This document shows, piece by piece, positions 45,451 through 56,728 of a DNA stretch of 64,000 bases (the stretch's first letter is position 1; each line of letters opens with the position of its first letter). The position numbers and the translations under genes were made by a program. This DNA comes from Fasciola hepatica (taxonomy: Eukaryota; Platyhelminthes; Trematoda; Plagiorchiida; Fasciolidae): assembly GCA_948099385.1 (NCBI GenBank), contig CANUEZ040000024.1:26013001-26077000 (forward strand). Direction: 5' to 3'. Below the pieces are notes generated by a model, which was given only the letters and a program-made list of their open reading frames with translations, did no database searches and was not told the DNA's origin.

Positions 45451-46012
45451 ATGGGCCCCTATCCGCTATGAGTTGTTTAGTGATGAATTCTTAGCGTACG
45501 TTCCATCTACTCTAACACAGTGACTTTGGTAGTAAGCAGTAAATAAAGCTTGAAGATTGGTACATTCAGCTGTTGATTTTCCAACAATGAAACATGTTCA
45601 AAGCAACCGAATGTTTTGCACTTCACAACCGCCTCACGACTTAAAGCCCAACCGAGTCAGGGAACTAACTAGCCGCTCTTAGGTTGTGAAGAACAGGGAG
45701 TGCTGTGGGCTCGAAGAAGTAGGTTCACTGATTTCAAATTGATAACGATATCAGTTGGCGCCAACTGGGAGGACATGTCTGTAATGTTACTTCCAGTGCA
45801 GTTCACCATTTCATTGGCTCCTCAAAGTATCCCCAGCACGTGAGGGGTATCTTGGTAACCAGAAACACAGCGTCTCCGGGATACAGCTGCTCAGGAAACT
45901 GACTACTCGGGCGGCGCAAAAGTTGACCTCGTTTATCCAACTTGCGAAAATAGAATGGAAGATGGTGCGATCAGTGTGAAGGCCCCTGAGGTACTCGGCC
46001 TAAAAAGAGCAC

Positions 46013-46105
46013 TCAGGAATTGTACAAAACATGTTTATTACAGCATAACAGAATTTCACAAAATTTGGCTACGGTGGAAACTTTCGAATGCATTTAGGGC
46101 TAAGC
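46013..46105 (+). repeat. ~95 bp direct repeat, copy 2
   Basis: Partner of 45357-45450, about 655 bp downstream. The intervening sequence has no recognised gene. The pair could be remains of terminal repeats of a small element or a dispersed repeat inserted twice. Confidence 0.8.
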
Positions 46106-46434
46106 AGCCTAATAATGATCAGCAAAAAGGCGCCTGCGAAAGCCATCAAAGTCCCAGCCCTTTGTAGCAAAATCGTGTTCATAATCATGCTGCTATTCGG
46201 TGTGATTAAAATAGGTCTACTAGTGGTGAGTGAGTTGAAACCACCCCCATAATGCGGGTAAACGTCAACGTTCACACAAGAATCACGGGCCGCCCGCAAT
46301 TCAAGTCTCCCAGAAATTATGGTGGCGCCAAATTGAATCACGGAGAAATGGGACCTAGGCCGGCAGTGAGGTCTGACTTCAAGCCAAACCCTTCGCGTCA
46401 AAAAGCGATGCGTAAGGCATCTGGAGACTTGCAC
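46069..46434 (-). CDS. Unrecognised 121-codon open frame
   Basis: The minus-strand frame has no known domain. It includes a hydrophobic stretch GTLMAFAGAFLLIIIRLL near its C-terminal end, which would look like a membrane segment if it were expressed. It partly overlaps the 95 bp repeat, which argues against a real gene. Confidence 0.15.
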   Translation of the reverse strand: MQVSRCLTHRFLTRRVWLEVRPHCRPRSHFSVIQFGATIISGRLELRAARDSCVNVDVYPHYGGGFNSLTTSRPILITPNSSMIMNTILLQRAGTLMAFAGAFLLIIIRLLSPKCIRKFPP

Positions 46435-46747
46435 TAGCTGTGGATGGTAGCCGGCCGCATGGAACCAAACGCCTTGAACTTGTAGGGGTGCTTTGCGACT
46501 TTGAGACCTGAAAATAATTACTCGGGGATCTTCGGAAGTACCGTCGTTTTAAGTAGTTTGCCGGGCAGGTGAAAAGGAGCAACTGGACAAAAATACAGGC
46601 GCGCGGATGCCTTAAATATTGACAGTAACAGTAATAATTAAAAAGGGTAGGGTAAGCCTGATAAGGAATCCATTTTTAGGTTCTATGGTGCAGAACAGCA
46701 CACGTTGTTACGGTAGTGCTTGGCGCGCGTACCTGCCACTATCATGG

Positions 46748-47450
46748 CTAAGCATCACAAATTGATTTGTCGCCCGGTTCCCATTTCCATTTTGGTGCAT
46801 TACATTCCACCTCTCTGAAAGTAAACAATGTGCGCAACGATTACATGTTTACGTCCGGCCACTTATTCCACCACCACCTAAGCAATCTCCCTCTACAAAT
46901 GAGTCCTTCACTAGGTATTTAGCTGACTCAGCCGATATTTGGTCGCCGAACGTTACAAGGGTAACCTTTGAAAGATTCTGCTTGTTTTTTGTCTGAAAAT
47001 TCATTCCTTTATCGTCTGATTTCAAATCCAAAGCCGTGCCATACTCCGCGGAGCGCTATAGCTGGTCCATGTCTCCTTGGAAACTTCTTTTTCCTCAAGG
47101 TGAACAAAGTTTCGTCAATTTTGTTTGATTCTCTCGTTGCACAGTCCCTCTTTTTGTAATATTTGAGTAAGAGTCTACTACCTCCGACCAGCTCCACCCT
47201 GACTTGACCGGGTTGGCCACCCGACCTTGAGTTCAAATTTGCCGGGAGCCGCCTTAAAGAGTGGCTTAAATACTTTCTCCTGTACAATATCGAGTGCGCA
47301 CACCTGAGTCATCCTCTTGGAATTCGGACTTTTTGTCCAATTGTACCGTTTGATCTTGCGTTACGGCATGCCTCGGCGCCGTCCGAAACAAACCATTATC
47401 ATTATCAATAACACTATCGTTTGAGAATTGCACTAAATGACGTGCCGCAA
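46748..47450 (-). pseudogene. GLFR-family gene-like copy with 38-nt intron (copy M)
   Basis: Minus strand, in order: DNDNGLFRTAPRHAVTQ (about 47420-47365), SEFQEDDSG, QPGQVRVELV (about 47215-47185), LKYYKKRDC, LFTLRKKKFPRRHG (47108-47065), SKVTLVTFGDQISAESAKYL, then DSFVEGDC to GGGISGR near 46855. A GTAAAC...TTTCAG intron of 38 nt (46852-46815) is followed by VECNAPKWKWEPGDKS and a stop near 46748. All blocks parallel copy P at 35.2-36.3 kb with mostly conservative changes. It lies just outside the left inverted arm, on the same strand as the short-exon series in that arm. Product unrecognised. Confidence 0.45.
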
Positions 47451-47538
47451 AAATGACTCACCTCGTTTGTCCGAAAAATTATGTCTTGGCTCACCGGTAA
47501 CACCTAAAGTGCAGGATCAATGTGAGATGTGAGTAAAT

Positions 47539-47823
47539 TTAAGCTTCGGCCCCGTACCAGAAAATTATTTGAGGGCTTCGGGAATGTGCACTAGCGGCAC
47601 GAGGAAGAAGGCGCATCTTTGGTGAAATGAGACCTGTGGTGTGCGTAGAAGTTATCGAGTAACAAGTATACGCAAGGAGAAAAAGCATACCGATGGCTGC
47701 AAGAAATAGAAGCTCGTTTTTAAATTCTCTGTGCGCGAACGAATATGTACTTGGAGAAAAGAAAGCGATTATTTGGGATAAAAAAATACAACAGAACAGC
47801 TCGACGGGTAAGATGACGAACAT
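47539..47823 (-). CDS. Membrane-protein-like open frame (left arm)
   Basis: A 94-codon minus-strand frame with two hydrophobic stretches, FVILPVELFCCIFLSQIIAFF and LLFLAAIGMLFLLAYTCYSI, separated by a hydrophilic loop, which would form two membrane helices. The start follows an acceptor-like TCCTTACCTAG, so it may be an exon instead of a complete gene. Its last part (47539-47585) lies outside the duplicated arm as seen here. It sits between the short-exon series (48.9-50.3 kb) and copy M (46.75-47.45 kb), all on the minus strand. Family unknown. Confidence 0.3.
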   Translation of the reverse strand: MFVILPVELFCCIFLSQIIAFFSPSTYSFAHREFKNELLFLAAIGMLFLLAYTCYSITSTHTTGLISPKMRLLPRAASAHSRSPQIIFWYGAEA

Positions 47824-48292
47824 AAAACTAGGTAAGGAGGAATGATCTCTAAATAATTTCCCGAGGCAGTACCTTTAGGGTTAGGGTAAACCAGGCATTT
47901 TTCTTCAGTAATTGACCAGTTCTAATTTGGAGACCTCATTCTAGAAATATCCTGCTAATAATGGTAGTGGTCCACAATGAAATCGCATTAACGGGGAAAC
48001 CCAATTGGTGGAGGACTGAAGACTGGGCGTGAACACTTTCTTGCTGTGTTCCCTTAGGTTCCCTAGGTTTGGGCCTGATGAGAATCGGTCAACTAATTTC
48101 GATGGGGAAGGTTATGTGTGAAGATCGAATAACCTCTGACACTGCGCGTTCCCAGGAGACAGAGGTTCAGGATGGATAGTCGCGAAACATTTATGACAAG
48201 GAACAGACTATTAGCAGATCTTTTGACTTTGGTATCACTCTAACATGTCTGATCTCGGATGAGCCCGTTGTGCGAAACCTGGCTGCCGTATT

Positions 48293-48907
48293 CTATTGAT
48301 AGGCAAGTGAATGTTCCACATATGAGAATGATGTCTTCAGAGATTCCGAGAAACTTCTCCTATCCAGGAATACCACCCGGAAGGTTAATTTACTGACGTT
48401 TCCTTGGTGGTAAAACAAGGTGGGCTCGTCAAGCGGCCAGAACCCGAGGATATTATACTGATTCACCCCACGGATTCGCGCGGTAGGCTCAACCCAGAAA
48501 AGTTGGTCCGGGGCCTTACCAGATATTGCATGCCCACTTATCTGCGTTGATTGGTAGACTCCAGTCAGTCGGATGGCTTTAGTTAGATCTAAGTTTGACC
48601 AAACAGCCTTAGCATCCGTGTTCCAGGTGGTCACCTCATTGAATTGCATCGAGACGTCAACGGAAATGTTTTTGTGAAATATCAGTAAATTGGGATGGAA
48701 ACCCAAGTGGCAAACCCGGCTGGGCCCCTGCCGGACTTCGGACGGTTTTGGGTCAGGCTCGGAGCGGGCGAACGGGTTGGAGGCAGGCCCGGGCTGGGCT
48801 GGGGCCGAGTTTGCAACGGGTTCACGCTTACGTTCCTTTTGATAACAAAGATTGAAGAAGCCGTCAGAAATGATGCCCGCTTTATTCACACGAACCTCAA
48901 TGTACAC
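48293..48907 (-). CDS. 204-codon open frame after the short-exon series (left arm)
   Basis: Runs through the GC-rich array, which gives a Pro/Ala/Gly-rich stretch around codons 30-65, then encodes FNEVTTWNTDAKAVWSNLDL and TKAIRLTGVYQ. The latter vaguely recalls a galactose-binding discoidin strand pattern (W..DL....+TGV), but this is weak and the key residues cannot be verified. The identical frame at 62679-63293 differs by one residue (Gly/Val). It has no upstream ATG-associated signal; the 5' part overlaps the putative donor of segment e. Confidence 0.3.
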   Translation of the reverse strand: MYIEVRVNKAGIISDGFFNLCYQKERKREPVANSAPAQPGPASNPFARSEPDPKPSEVRQGPSRVCHLGFHPNLLIFHKNISVDVSMQFNEVTTWNTDAKAVWSNLDLTKAIRLTGVYQSTQISGHAISGKAPDQLFWVEPTARIRGVNQYNILGFWPLDEPTLFYHQGNVSKLTFRVVFLDRRSFSESLKTSFSYVEHSLAYQ

Positions 48908-48932
48908 GTTTGGTTCAATGTTTACAGTTTAC

Positions 48933-50289
48933 ATGTCCGTATTCATGTCATTTCTCACAACTCTTCCTATTAACCCTGAAGGAGAAGAGCAAAATAATTA
49001 TATTGTGTAACCAGTTGCTGGTCGATTCGGAGCGGTATAAAACGGTGCTATCAGTCACCTCAGACTGAAGAACAATGTGGCGACATCTGGAGAAAATGAG
49101 ATCGGTATCGGTCGTACCAACCTTCATTTTTTCAAGAATGTTTTGGCTGTGAAGCAGTAAAAATCCAAGATGTATAAATTCATACATACACTGGTTCACA
49201 TGCTGTATGTCAGTCAGAAATGGAAGCAGCAATGAGAAGGAAGTGTGTGCTTGTATAAAACAGGTGATAAAGACGTACTTCGTGTGCGTAGTGTACCTGC
49301 TGTGTCTTCTGAGTTCTCTACGATCTTTTGTGTTTGTGAACCAACGCTCAATGTACCGGTCTATTTCGCACAATGGTTGGCTCCCCATTTTCTGGGACGA
49401 AGTAATCGCATGCACGGCGTGATAATTTTATAACAGGATTTACCCATTAAAGCTGAAATAAATCTTCTTCCGCATTTCGTGATGCACCTTTGTCGTTGGC
49501 ATTAGATGCATGTAACTCCATAAATTGTGATTAGCACTGGGTTCACCAATGTCGGACATCCGGTAAAACGTTACCGGAGTGTGACATCTTAGCAAGCAGG
49601 ACATGTCATATCCAAAACTATATTCCTTCTGATCCAATATCTCTTCCGACGGGACATCGATAGAAATGTCACGATTTTGCTGTCAACATTGACAGAAATG
49701 ATACATGTGTCATAAGTTATTACACGAAACCACGCCAATGCATAATACGTAATAATTGATATGTATTATTGCATATTAAGGAGAAGTGGAAATTGTCACT
49801 TACCTTTACAATAAACATATATGAAATACGTAGGGAGTACATTGGTAGAGCATAGTACAGTAGTATGCAAAGCATGCCTGACAAACCTATTAGCCAACCC
49901 GGCTGGAGCCCTCTCCCAGCCCAGCCGACCTCCGGCCGGGTTAAGGCCGGTTTACGGCCGGGCGCCCGTTCTCAACCCAGCCCAAGTCCGCTCCGAACCC
50001 AGCCCAGGCCCGCTCCGAAACCGGCTGGTAAATTATTGCCGTACTAACCTAAAACGAAGCCCATACGCCAACTAAAATAACATTTTACATGACGCAACTG
50101 GTTTATTTTTTTGAAAATGTGACTCACCGTGGACGATTGGTAACATTGTTGGAAATATACAGCCTGTTGCTGTGTAGAGCGGAACCACTCAACAGAAGCT
50201 AACCCTCGGTTCAAAAAAACCCCCTGATATTGTACCACAACCTCTGATGGCCAAGTTACAACATATTTATATTTTCGAGTTCTTCAGGG
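48933..50289 (-). pseudogene. Short-exon gene-like series (left arm copy)
   Basis: Mirror image of the right-arm series. Putative exons on the minus strand: 50289-50128, 49661-49444, 49391-49297, 49146-49122 and 48975-48933. See the right-arm entry for peptides and borders. The 43-nt last segment and the c segment borders (CGTCCCAG / GTACAC) are the best-supported. Confidence 0.4.
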
Positions 50290-53200
50290 AGAGTTTTGAT
50301 GATTTATACATTTTTCTACCATCGAAACTGCTAACTAACGAACCCATCCCAAACCCGTCCCGGGCCCAGCCCATGGAACGGGCTATGTGCTACATGGGAA
50401 TAACGATGAAGATGACGGTAATGACGATGGTCGGCATGACGATATATGTGGCGAAAGCGGTATATTCCTGATCGTGATTGAGATCTACTTGTACAAAGTT
50501 ACCCAATAAGGTAAAACACTGGCAGGTTTCTAAATGAGTGGTCGCACAAAGATCGTTGAGTGGTGTTTAAGTGAGGTAAAATGGCAGAAGTCTGCTTGAC
50601 AAATGCGAATAAGCTTCAAATTGGGGCACCGACAATAATAAAAAATAGGCCGAACAAAAACCCTTCCAAAACGTGTCTTTGTATAATGGGGGGATGCAGC
50701 ACATACAAGGATAATGCAAATGGCGATTTTCAGATGCACGCCGGCTTTTGTTGAACAAACCAAGCTGTTATAAAGCAGATGAGAATGATAAAACGGTGTG
50801 AATATACCCAAAGGAATGCTGGTGAATATAGAGGGAGCATTACACCCATGAAACGTAAGGTAATTACCCGGATGGATCTTAAGTATCGTCTAAGAGGCGA
50901 AAGCGTCTACCAGTAAATGGAGAACAGAATCCCGCAAAGTGGAGGTTTAATTACCAGCAGAATACAGTATCGTGGAAGAGCGTAAAATTGAAATAGTGTG
51001 GTGACAATTTCGCCTAGATATTAGCTTGATCATGCTCGTAAAGTGACGGATGTTTTGACATACTGGGTCCCATTGTGTTTTTAACTTCGAGTGCTAGGCA
51101 TTGTAACCGACGACAGCAGGCGACAACTCGTCCGGAGGTCGTATTTAAATTCCCTTAAAAACCTTTATTTCAGTATTTTTGGCGCGCATATCCACCGTGA
51201 TGGATCGCTCGCAGGTGTGAAGGAGGGCAGCACCTAAACGATTCATTTCTTTAATAAATGTCCTTGTATGGTGGTTTATTACTCGAAATTGTAGAATGTT
51301 AGCTGCACAAGGCAATATTGTATACTACTCCGTGTTCCGGCCGAAAGATCGGCTTACTGAAAGTGGGATCCAGAAGCCATCGGAAAGCGACTTTCTTCAA
51401 TAACGCTTGTTATCCACCTGGGGTCAGGACTGTTCATACCTGGACCGTGTGACTGAGCGGGCATCAGCTTCATGTTGACGAGAGACTGGGAACATCAAGC
51501 AACGTGTGAAGATCGCCGAATAACAAAGCGGTGGATGTGAAGGGAGAAAGCACGATGATGACCCCATAGATGTGTAAAAGGGGTGATAAATGTGTTCAAC
51601 TCTCAGGAAATGCTGGCAAAGTTATGGCGGGGGATGCCAAAGAAAGTGTGTCGTAAGACTTCGGGAGAACAATCGATTGGTGTGACCTGTGAGGAGCACT
51701 CGGCACATAGCCTGTCGTGGTGTTTTGTGTTATCGTTGAGTGGTTTCAACGTTTCTGATTTCGAGTTTAGGTAGATAGAAATCGCGATAACTCATTAAGG
51801 CTCAGGATAGTTTACATGAAGCTCTCATCGTCTATCCTCATTTCGAAGACGGTTCCTCTTGGAGGAGCAAGGTTGCTGTGTTTAACCGACAGGATCTGGA
51901 AAAGAAATGAAGGCGAGTCAAATGTCTTGCTATTGCATCAGCTGTGAGTGACGGCGAGGGGGAGGGATGAAATTCTTTAAGGCCAAGGCTGTGCAACGTG
52001 ATAAACAATAACCGCGAGTTTGGCAAGGGTGTTCTTCCTAGTACTCGTGGACCAGGAAGTGGGTTTCGTGAGGAGCATGCCTAAAAATCAGTGACGGCGA
52101 ACTGGAAGTAGAACGAAAAAATGGAGTCAAATGTAACTGGCATAAGGCGAAACATACTGAAAACTGGTGGTTTCGGGTCTGGGACGCGCTAGTCAGGCTG
52201 AACAGGCATACTGGAAACTGAGTTATGACGACCTCTAAAAGCTTCGGGAATCCTGTGAGGGTGAAGTTGCATGGATAACGTTCCCAAACCTCGAAGTAAT
52301 TGATAATGAACCAGTTCTCTTTAGCGTCGGCTGTGCATAAGAAGTGGGAGTTAATTGTGTTGCGCCCGTATGAGGAACCTCTCCTGCTGTCGAAGATGTT
52401 CCCGGACTTTTGCTTTGCTTGGACTGCTCACCCAGTTGTAAGTGATTGCATCTTCTGAAAAAGAAGTGTGAAATATGGCGACGGCTGCGGATCTTTTGTG
52501 CAGTAGACAGCAAATGCACCCTGAAAACGGGGGCCTTATTTGATTTTATGAGATCCTTGGCATGGATAGCAAATCAGCCACATGGGTTAACGTTTCGATC
52601 CTCGTGTCCAGACACCACCTTTTTGTTCGGCTTGATGTTTGAAGGTCCTGCCGCAACGAAATATTTATCCTTCTGAAAAGCCTTCGTTTGAAGGAGTGCA
52701 CTAACATATGGTCTGCTTGGAAGCCCGCCCATCTTATGTTGAAATAAAAAGGTTGGATTTTCTGATTGATATCATCAGGTGGTGCAAAAAAATGATCAAG
52801 TCTTGTCTTTAGTATATAAAGTCTTCGGAAACGACGCCTAGAAAAATTAATCACAGCTTGGAGGACTTACCTGGTGAGAAAAACCGAGACACTCTAAAAC
52901 GAAAAAACCTATTTACGTGAGTGTTTGCGGAATAAGAGAATTTGTGCCTCGAGCTGAATGAAAAGCAAGTATGGTTGCACCCATTAGGGAAGTGTCACCT
53001 CGGGGAGAATTTTAAATCACTTATGAGGTTCGTAGAAGTAGCTTTCAGAAATTACTATTTGGGCCGAGGGCAATTGAATGCATTAGAGGTTTGTCGATAA
53101 TCGTGAAATAGGCATCAGAGTCTCTAGTCAGAACTTAGTCTTTTACAAGCAGGGGAGTGAACAGATGGAATAAGCGGCCGAGGATAGCGAGCTAGAGTAG

Positions 53201-54856
53201 AATGACCGAGTTCAAAGGGAGCCAAACGGGAATAAAAACGGTATTTGGGGCGAGAAGACCATGAGAACAAACTAACGACTTAGTTCACGAGACTCTGCAG
53301 CACCGAAGGAAGATCAGACATTTGGAGAGTGCGGTAGTAAGCAGCTTCAATAAGTCGGAAGAGTGTCTACTAGTTGCTACCAAGGCGAACATAGCTACGC
53401 ACCAGCTGCGAAGAACATTCTGTTAAGGGATCCATGATCCATGTTACTGCTTTACAACAGCCCGGTGATAAAGCCGATAGTGATTGAAAACCTGGCCTGG
53501 GCTAATAGTATCAGGGGGATTCCTAAAATTAGTAGCATGTCCAAAAGGCACTAAGAAGAACGCCCTCCGGTCAAAGGTAATTAAAGTAGGAAGATAAGTT
53601 ATCATCACTACGGCCGTACCCGCTGAAACGCAGATGCTCACGGGGAGACTTGACAAAGAAGAAGAATCAGCCAAGCAGGTAATCAAAGAGGAAAAGTCCC
53701 TTGTTTGTGTTCAGAAGAAGCTTAACCTGCTTTGAACAAAGGTTGGACTCGGTCAGGGGAAAGTCGAAAATAACGTCGGCTCCCAATTTTTACCATGCAC
53801 GGTAACCAGGAACTGGAATACGTTTGCTACAATAGTAGTGGTGGCAAACAGATGCGGCAGTGTATTCTATAAATAAATGGTGCCAATGCGAGGAAAACTC
53901 CAGAAGGTAAACCCGTGCAATCAAAAAGTAAAGAGCAAACCGAGTGCATGCTGTTGTCGAACCTCTGAACTGTGTGAAACAGGGCGCCCAGGGAAACCTC
54001 GTGAAGGTCAGTTTGGTAAAACATGAGCGACCAAAGAAACAACAGAGTCAAGATCGCGTGGCAAAATGATTGGCCGAAAAATATATTCAAAATGGTGCCT
54101 GAAAATTATTCATCTTCTAGGAGAGCTCAAGGTCAAGACGGCCTTAAGTTATTCACTCCCAATTGTCCGTAGGGCCCTGATCTTTTCAAAGTGCTCCTTT
54201 GTTCTCGTTAGGGAATAAGGTTATGAATATTGGGTGAACACCTGCTGTGATCCGAAAATCCGTTGAGAGGAACAGAAATCTAATCTGATTTTAACATTTC
54301 CTGTTTATAACCGAGATACGAAGGTTCGACTCTTCCAATTTTTGAAGCAACGGGAAGCCCAGGGAACCCAAGAGTGGGCAAATACGTGCATTCAGGAATT
54401 TTCCTTTCAGGCCCCGAAATCGAACCGAAACCGAGTGGAGTGAAGTAAGCTGGCACCGGTTGAGCCTGGCAATTCGAATATCGAGATTTAGTTCCTACAG
54501 TAACGGGACAAGACAACAGGGACTTTCAATAGAACATGAAGATAGAAATAGATGGCTTTCCGCGTAGATAGCCCACAAAAAACGGCGAGACACCAGAACA
54601 ACTAAGCATTCTCTGCCAAACAAAAAGACAATGTAAGTCACAAAGTTCGCAATTCGAGCAACGTGTAGCTGGTCCACACGAATCCCAAAACCAAAACAAG
54701 ATTGCTCCGTAGTTTCCAGGGTTCGAAACTGAAAGCCACGAAGTGCGGAAACACATGCGAACCCCAAGTATTCGGCCTAACAGAAATAAACACTAAAGCT
54801 CACAGGCTTAGCTTCCGCTGGTCCAAACACAACAGACAAAAAATGCTAGAGGCCGC

Positions 54857-56728
54857 CGTCAAGTGTCCCGCCATCGTCAAGTAAATCCTTCCAGAATGAT
54901 TCATCTTTTTGTTTCTGTTCCTATTTTAATACTCCCTGTCTTCTTTGTTTTATAGTGGGTGGTCCGCCGGAGGCGCGCCAGTTTTTCTTTGGCCTTTTCC
55001 TCCATCACTGTTCGGGGTCTCTAGCCTCCCGTACCTGATATTTTTTTTTCTTATGGGTGATTTCGTCGGCGTACCCCCATCGAATTCTTCCACCATGTTG
55101 GCCGACTGGTTTACTGAATTTTATCTCTGACTTTCCACTTTTTTATATCTTCCAGCTCTGTATCCATATACCGTTCTTACCTTGTGGCATGCAAATGACT
55201 CTCTAAGCTTCCGTCGATAAATTCCCCTTCTCGAAAGGCAAACAAATACTTTCTTCGAGTTCAGTCGAATTGCCAGCTGTTGTGGTCATTTTCGGTTCCA
55301 CTGCCGCACCCTTCCCACATTCTCAACGGACTCATGTCGACACTATCCGAACAGACTATCCTGCCTTTGGTTTCAAATTTTCCGGGAGTTATCATCATTT
55401 TGTTTCCCTCAAACTTTCGCCTACAGTCCTAGGTATGCACTTTCTAGCCTCCTCAAAACCGATTCTGGCATCAATTTTATCATCCGGCCGTGCAACACAA
55501 CTGGCCTTCAGCTCCCTCGTAACATATTGTTTGTATAGTTGCTTTCATTTATATGCCGATGATCATTTCTCCCGGCCCAGTCTGATAGAAGTTGTTCGCC
55601 ATTTATTCGATGGTCTAGCATTCTCGCCAAGCAAATGAATCCTGATGATCCAGTGGTCGCCCCTCTCCAGCACAGCATCTTTTCTTGCCTCACCCATTTC
55701 CGAGACGAGCTCGGTGATAATTAGATCCAACAGCTCCGCAATTAGGCCTTCTTCTGCTCTCAAAGCCCGAAGAACAGGTTGTGCCGTGGCCGTATACAAA
55801 CCAAGGTTTGGCAGTCATTTTCAAAATGACCCTATCTTTGTCCAGGTCCAACACCGGTCTATCTTAGTGGTGTTAAAGTCCCAAGGATCAAACATCCTTC
55901 CATATTTCTGGTTGGGGTTACTGAATGCTCAAGCCGACCTACGACCTCCTAATTTATCGGCGAAGACTTTGTACATGGCAACCGGTGCCATCCGCTTGCT
56001 CGAAATTCCATTCGCAATGGGACCTTATTATGCGTTGTAATTGAGTTTTAAAATTTACGTTTCCAAACTACGCGCTACGCTACTAGCAACTACGCCCCTC
56101 CTTCTACTATTTTGTCTCTTCTGTCCGCTCCGAATGCATAACATCCCTTTGGGCGACCCGGACTTAGTCTTCTACCAGCCCTCAACCGCGGTGGCCACAC
56201 AGTCAAAGCCATCTGATTCACTCACGGCTAAATTCTTTTATTCCCAGTGCTGCAAGCGTTACACTGAATCGTTGATATACCCTCTTTGGATGATTGTGGT
56301 GCTTTATTTTTGAACTCAAGCCTCATGTCTCTTTGAGCTGCAATCTTTCTTTTGACCCCAATTACTGGTGGTGCTAAGAAGGTGGTCCTGCTTGCGACCA
56401 TAACCCATGGAGCCCCTAACAAACCGGACTGGAGTGGTTCCGCTAGTTTCTGTGCCAAGTTGCTGGTTTCAAGCACAACGACGAGAACCACAAAGTTCCT
56501 ACCTATGTCGGAATGATACAAATATCTAAGGATCTGTAAGCAACTTATGAGGTCAGGTACAAACATGACAAGATTGTTCCTGATAGGCACACTACCAAAG
56601 AATCTGTATTGCGAATCCTTCCAACTGGTAAACGTACATTGTAAACGAGACTGTATTGAGCATCACTTAATAAGCTACTCCACAAAAATGTTTCAGGTTT
56701 CATTTTTACTTGTGAGTGATAACTGAAT
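54857..56728. other. Unique spacer between inverted arms
   Basis: 1,872 bp not repeated elsewhere in the window. On the minus strand, open stretches (56590-56228 and 55799-55563, with a readable gap between) have protein-like composition, for example LCIRSGQKRQ and LLDLIITELVSEMGE, but no domain I can name. On the + strand, 55270-55638 includes a chance YADD string without other RT motifs. No tRNA, promoter or transposase signal was recognised. Confidence 0.5.

Larger units (their letters stand above)
47586..54856 (-). repeat. Left arm of large inverted duplication
   Basis: Every position x from 47586 pairs with 111586 minus x in the right arm, up to a one-base homopolymer difference near 54580 (six A versus seven T at about 57003); thereafter the sum is 111585. 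The arm ends at AGAGGCCGC (54856). I noted six substitutions, for example at 50631/60955, 51005/60581 and 51089/60497. The outer limit cannot be seen, because the right arm leaves the window. Confidence 0.97.

Noticed and set aside
48293..48907. Firm discoidin (F5/8C) domain call
   Set aside because: Only a short W..DL...TGV-like pattern is seen; the rest of the fold cannot be traced.
55550..55565. YADD string in the spacer as an RT active site
   Set aside because: No other RT motif lies on either side; the match is four residues only.
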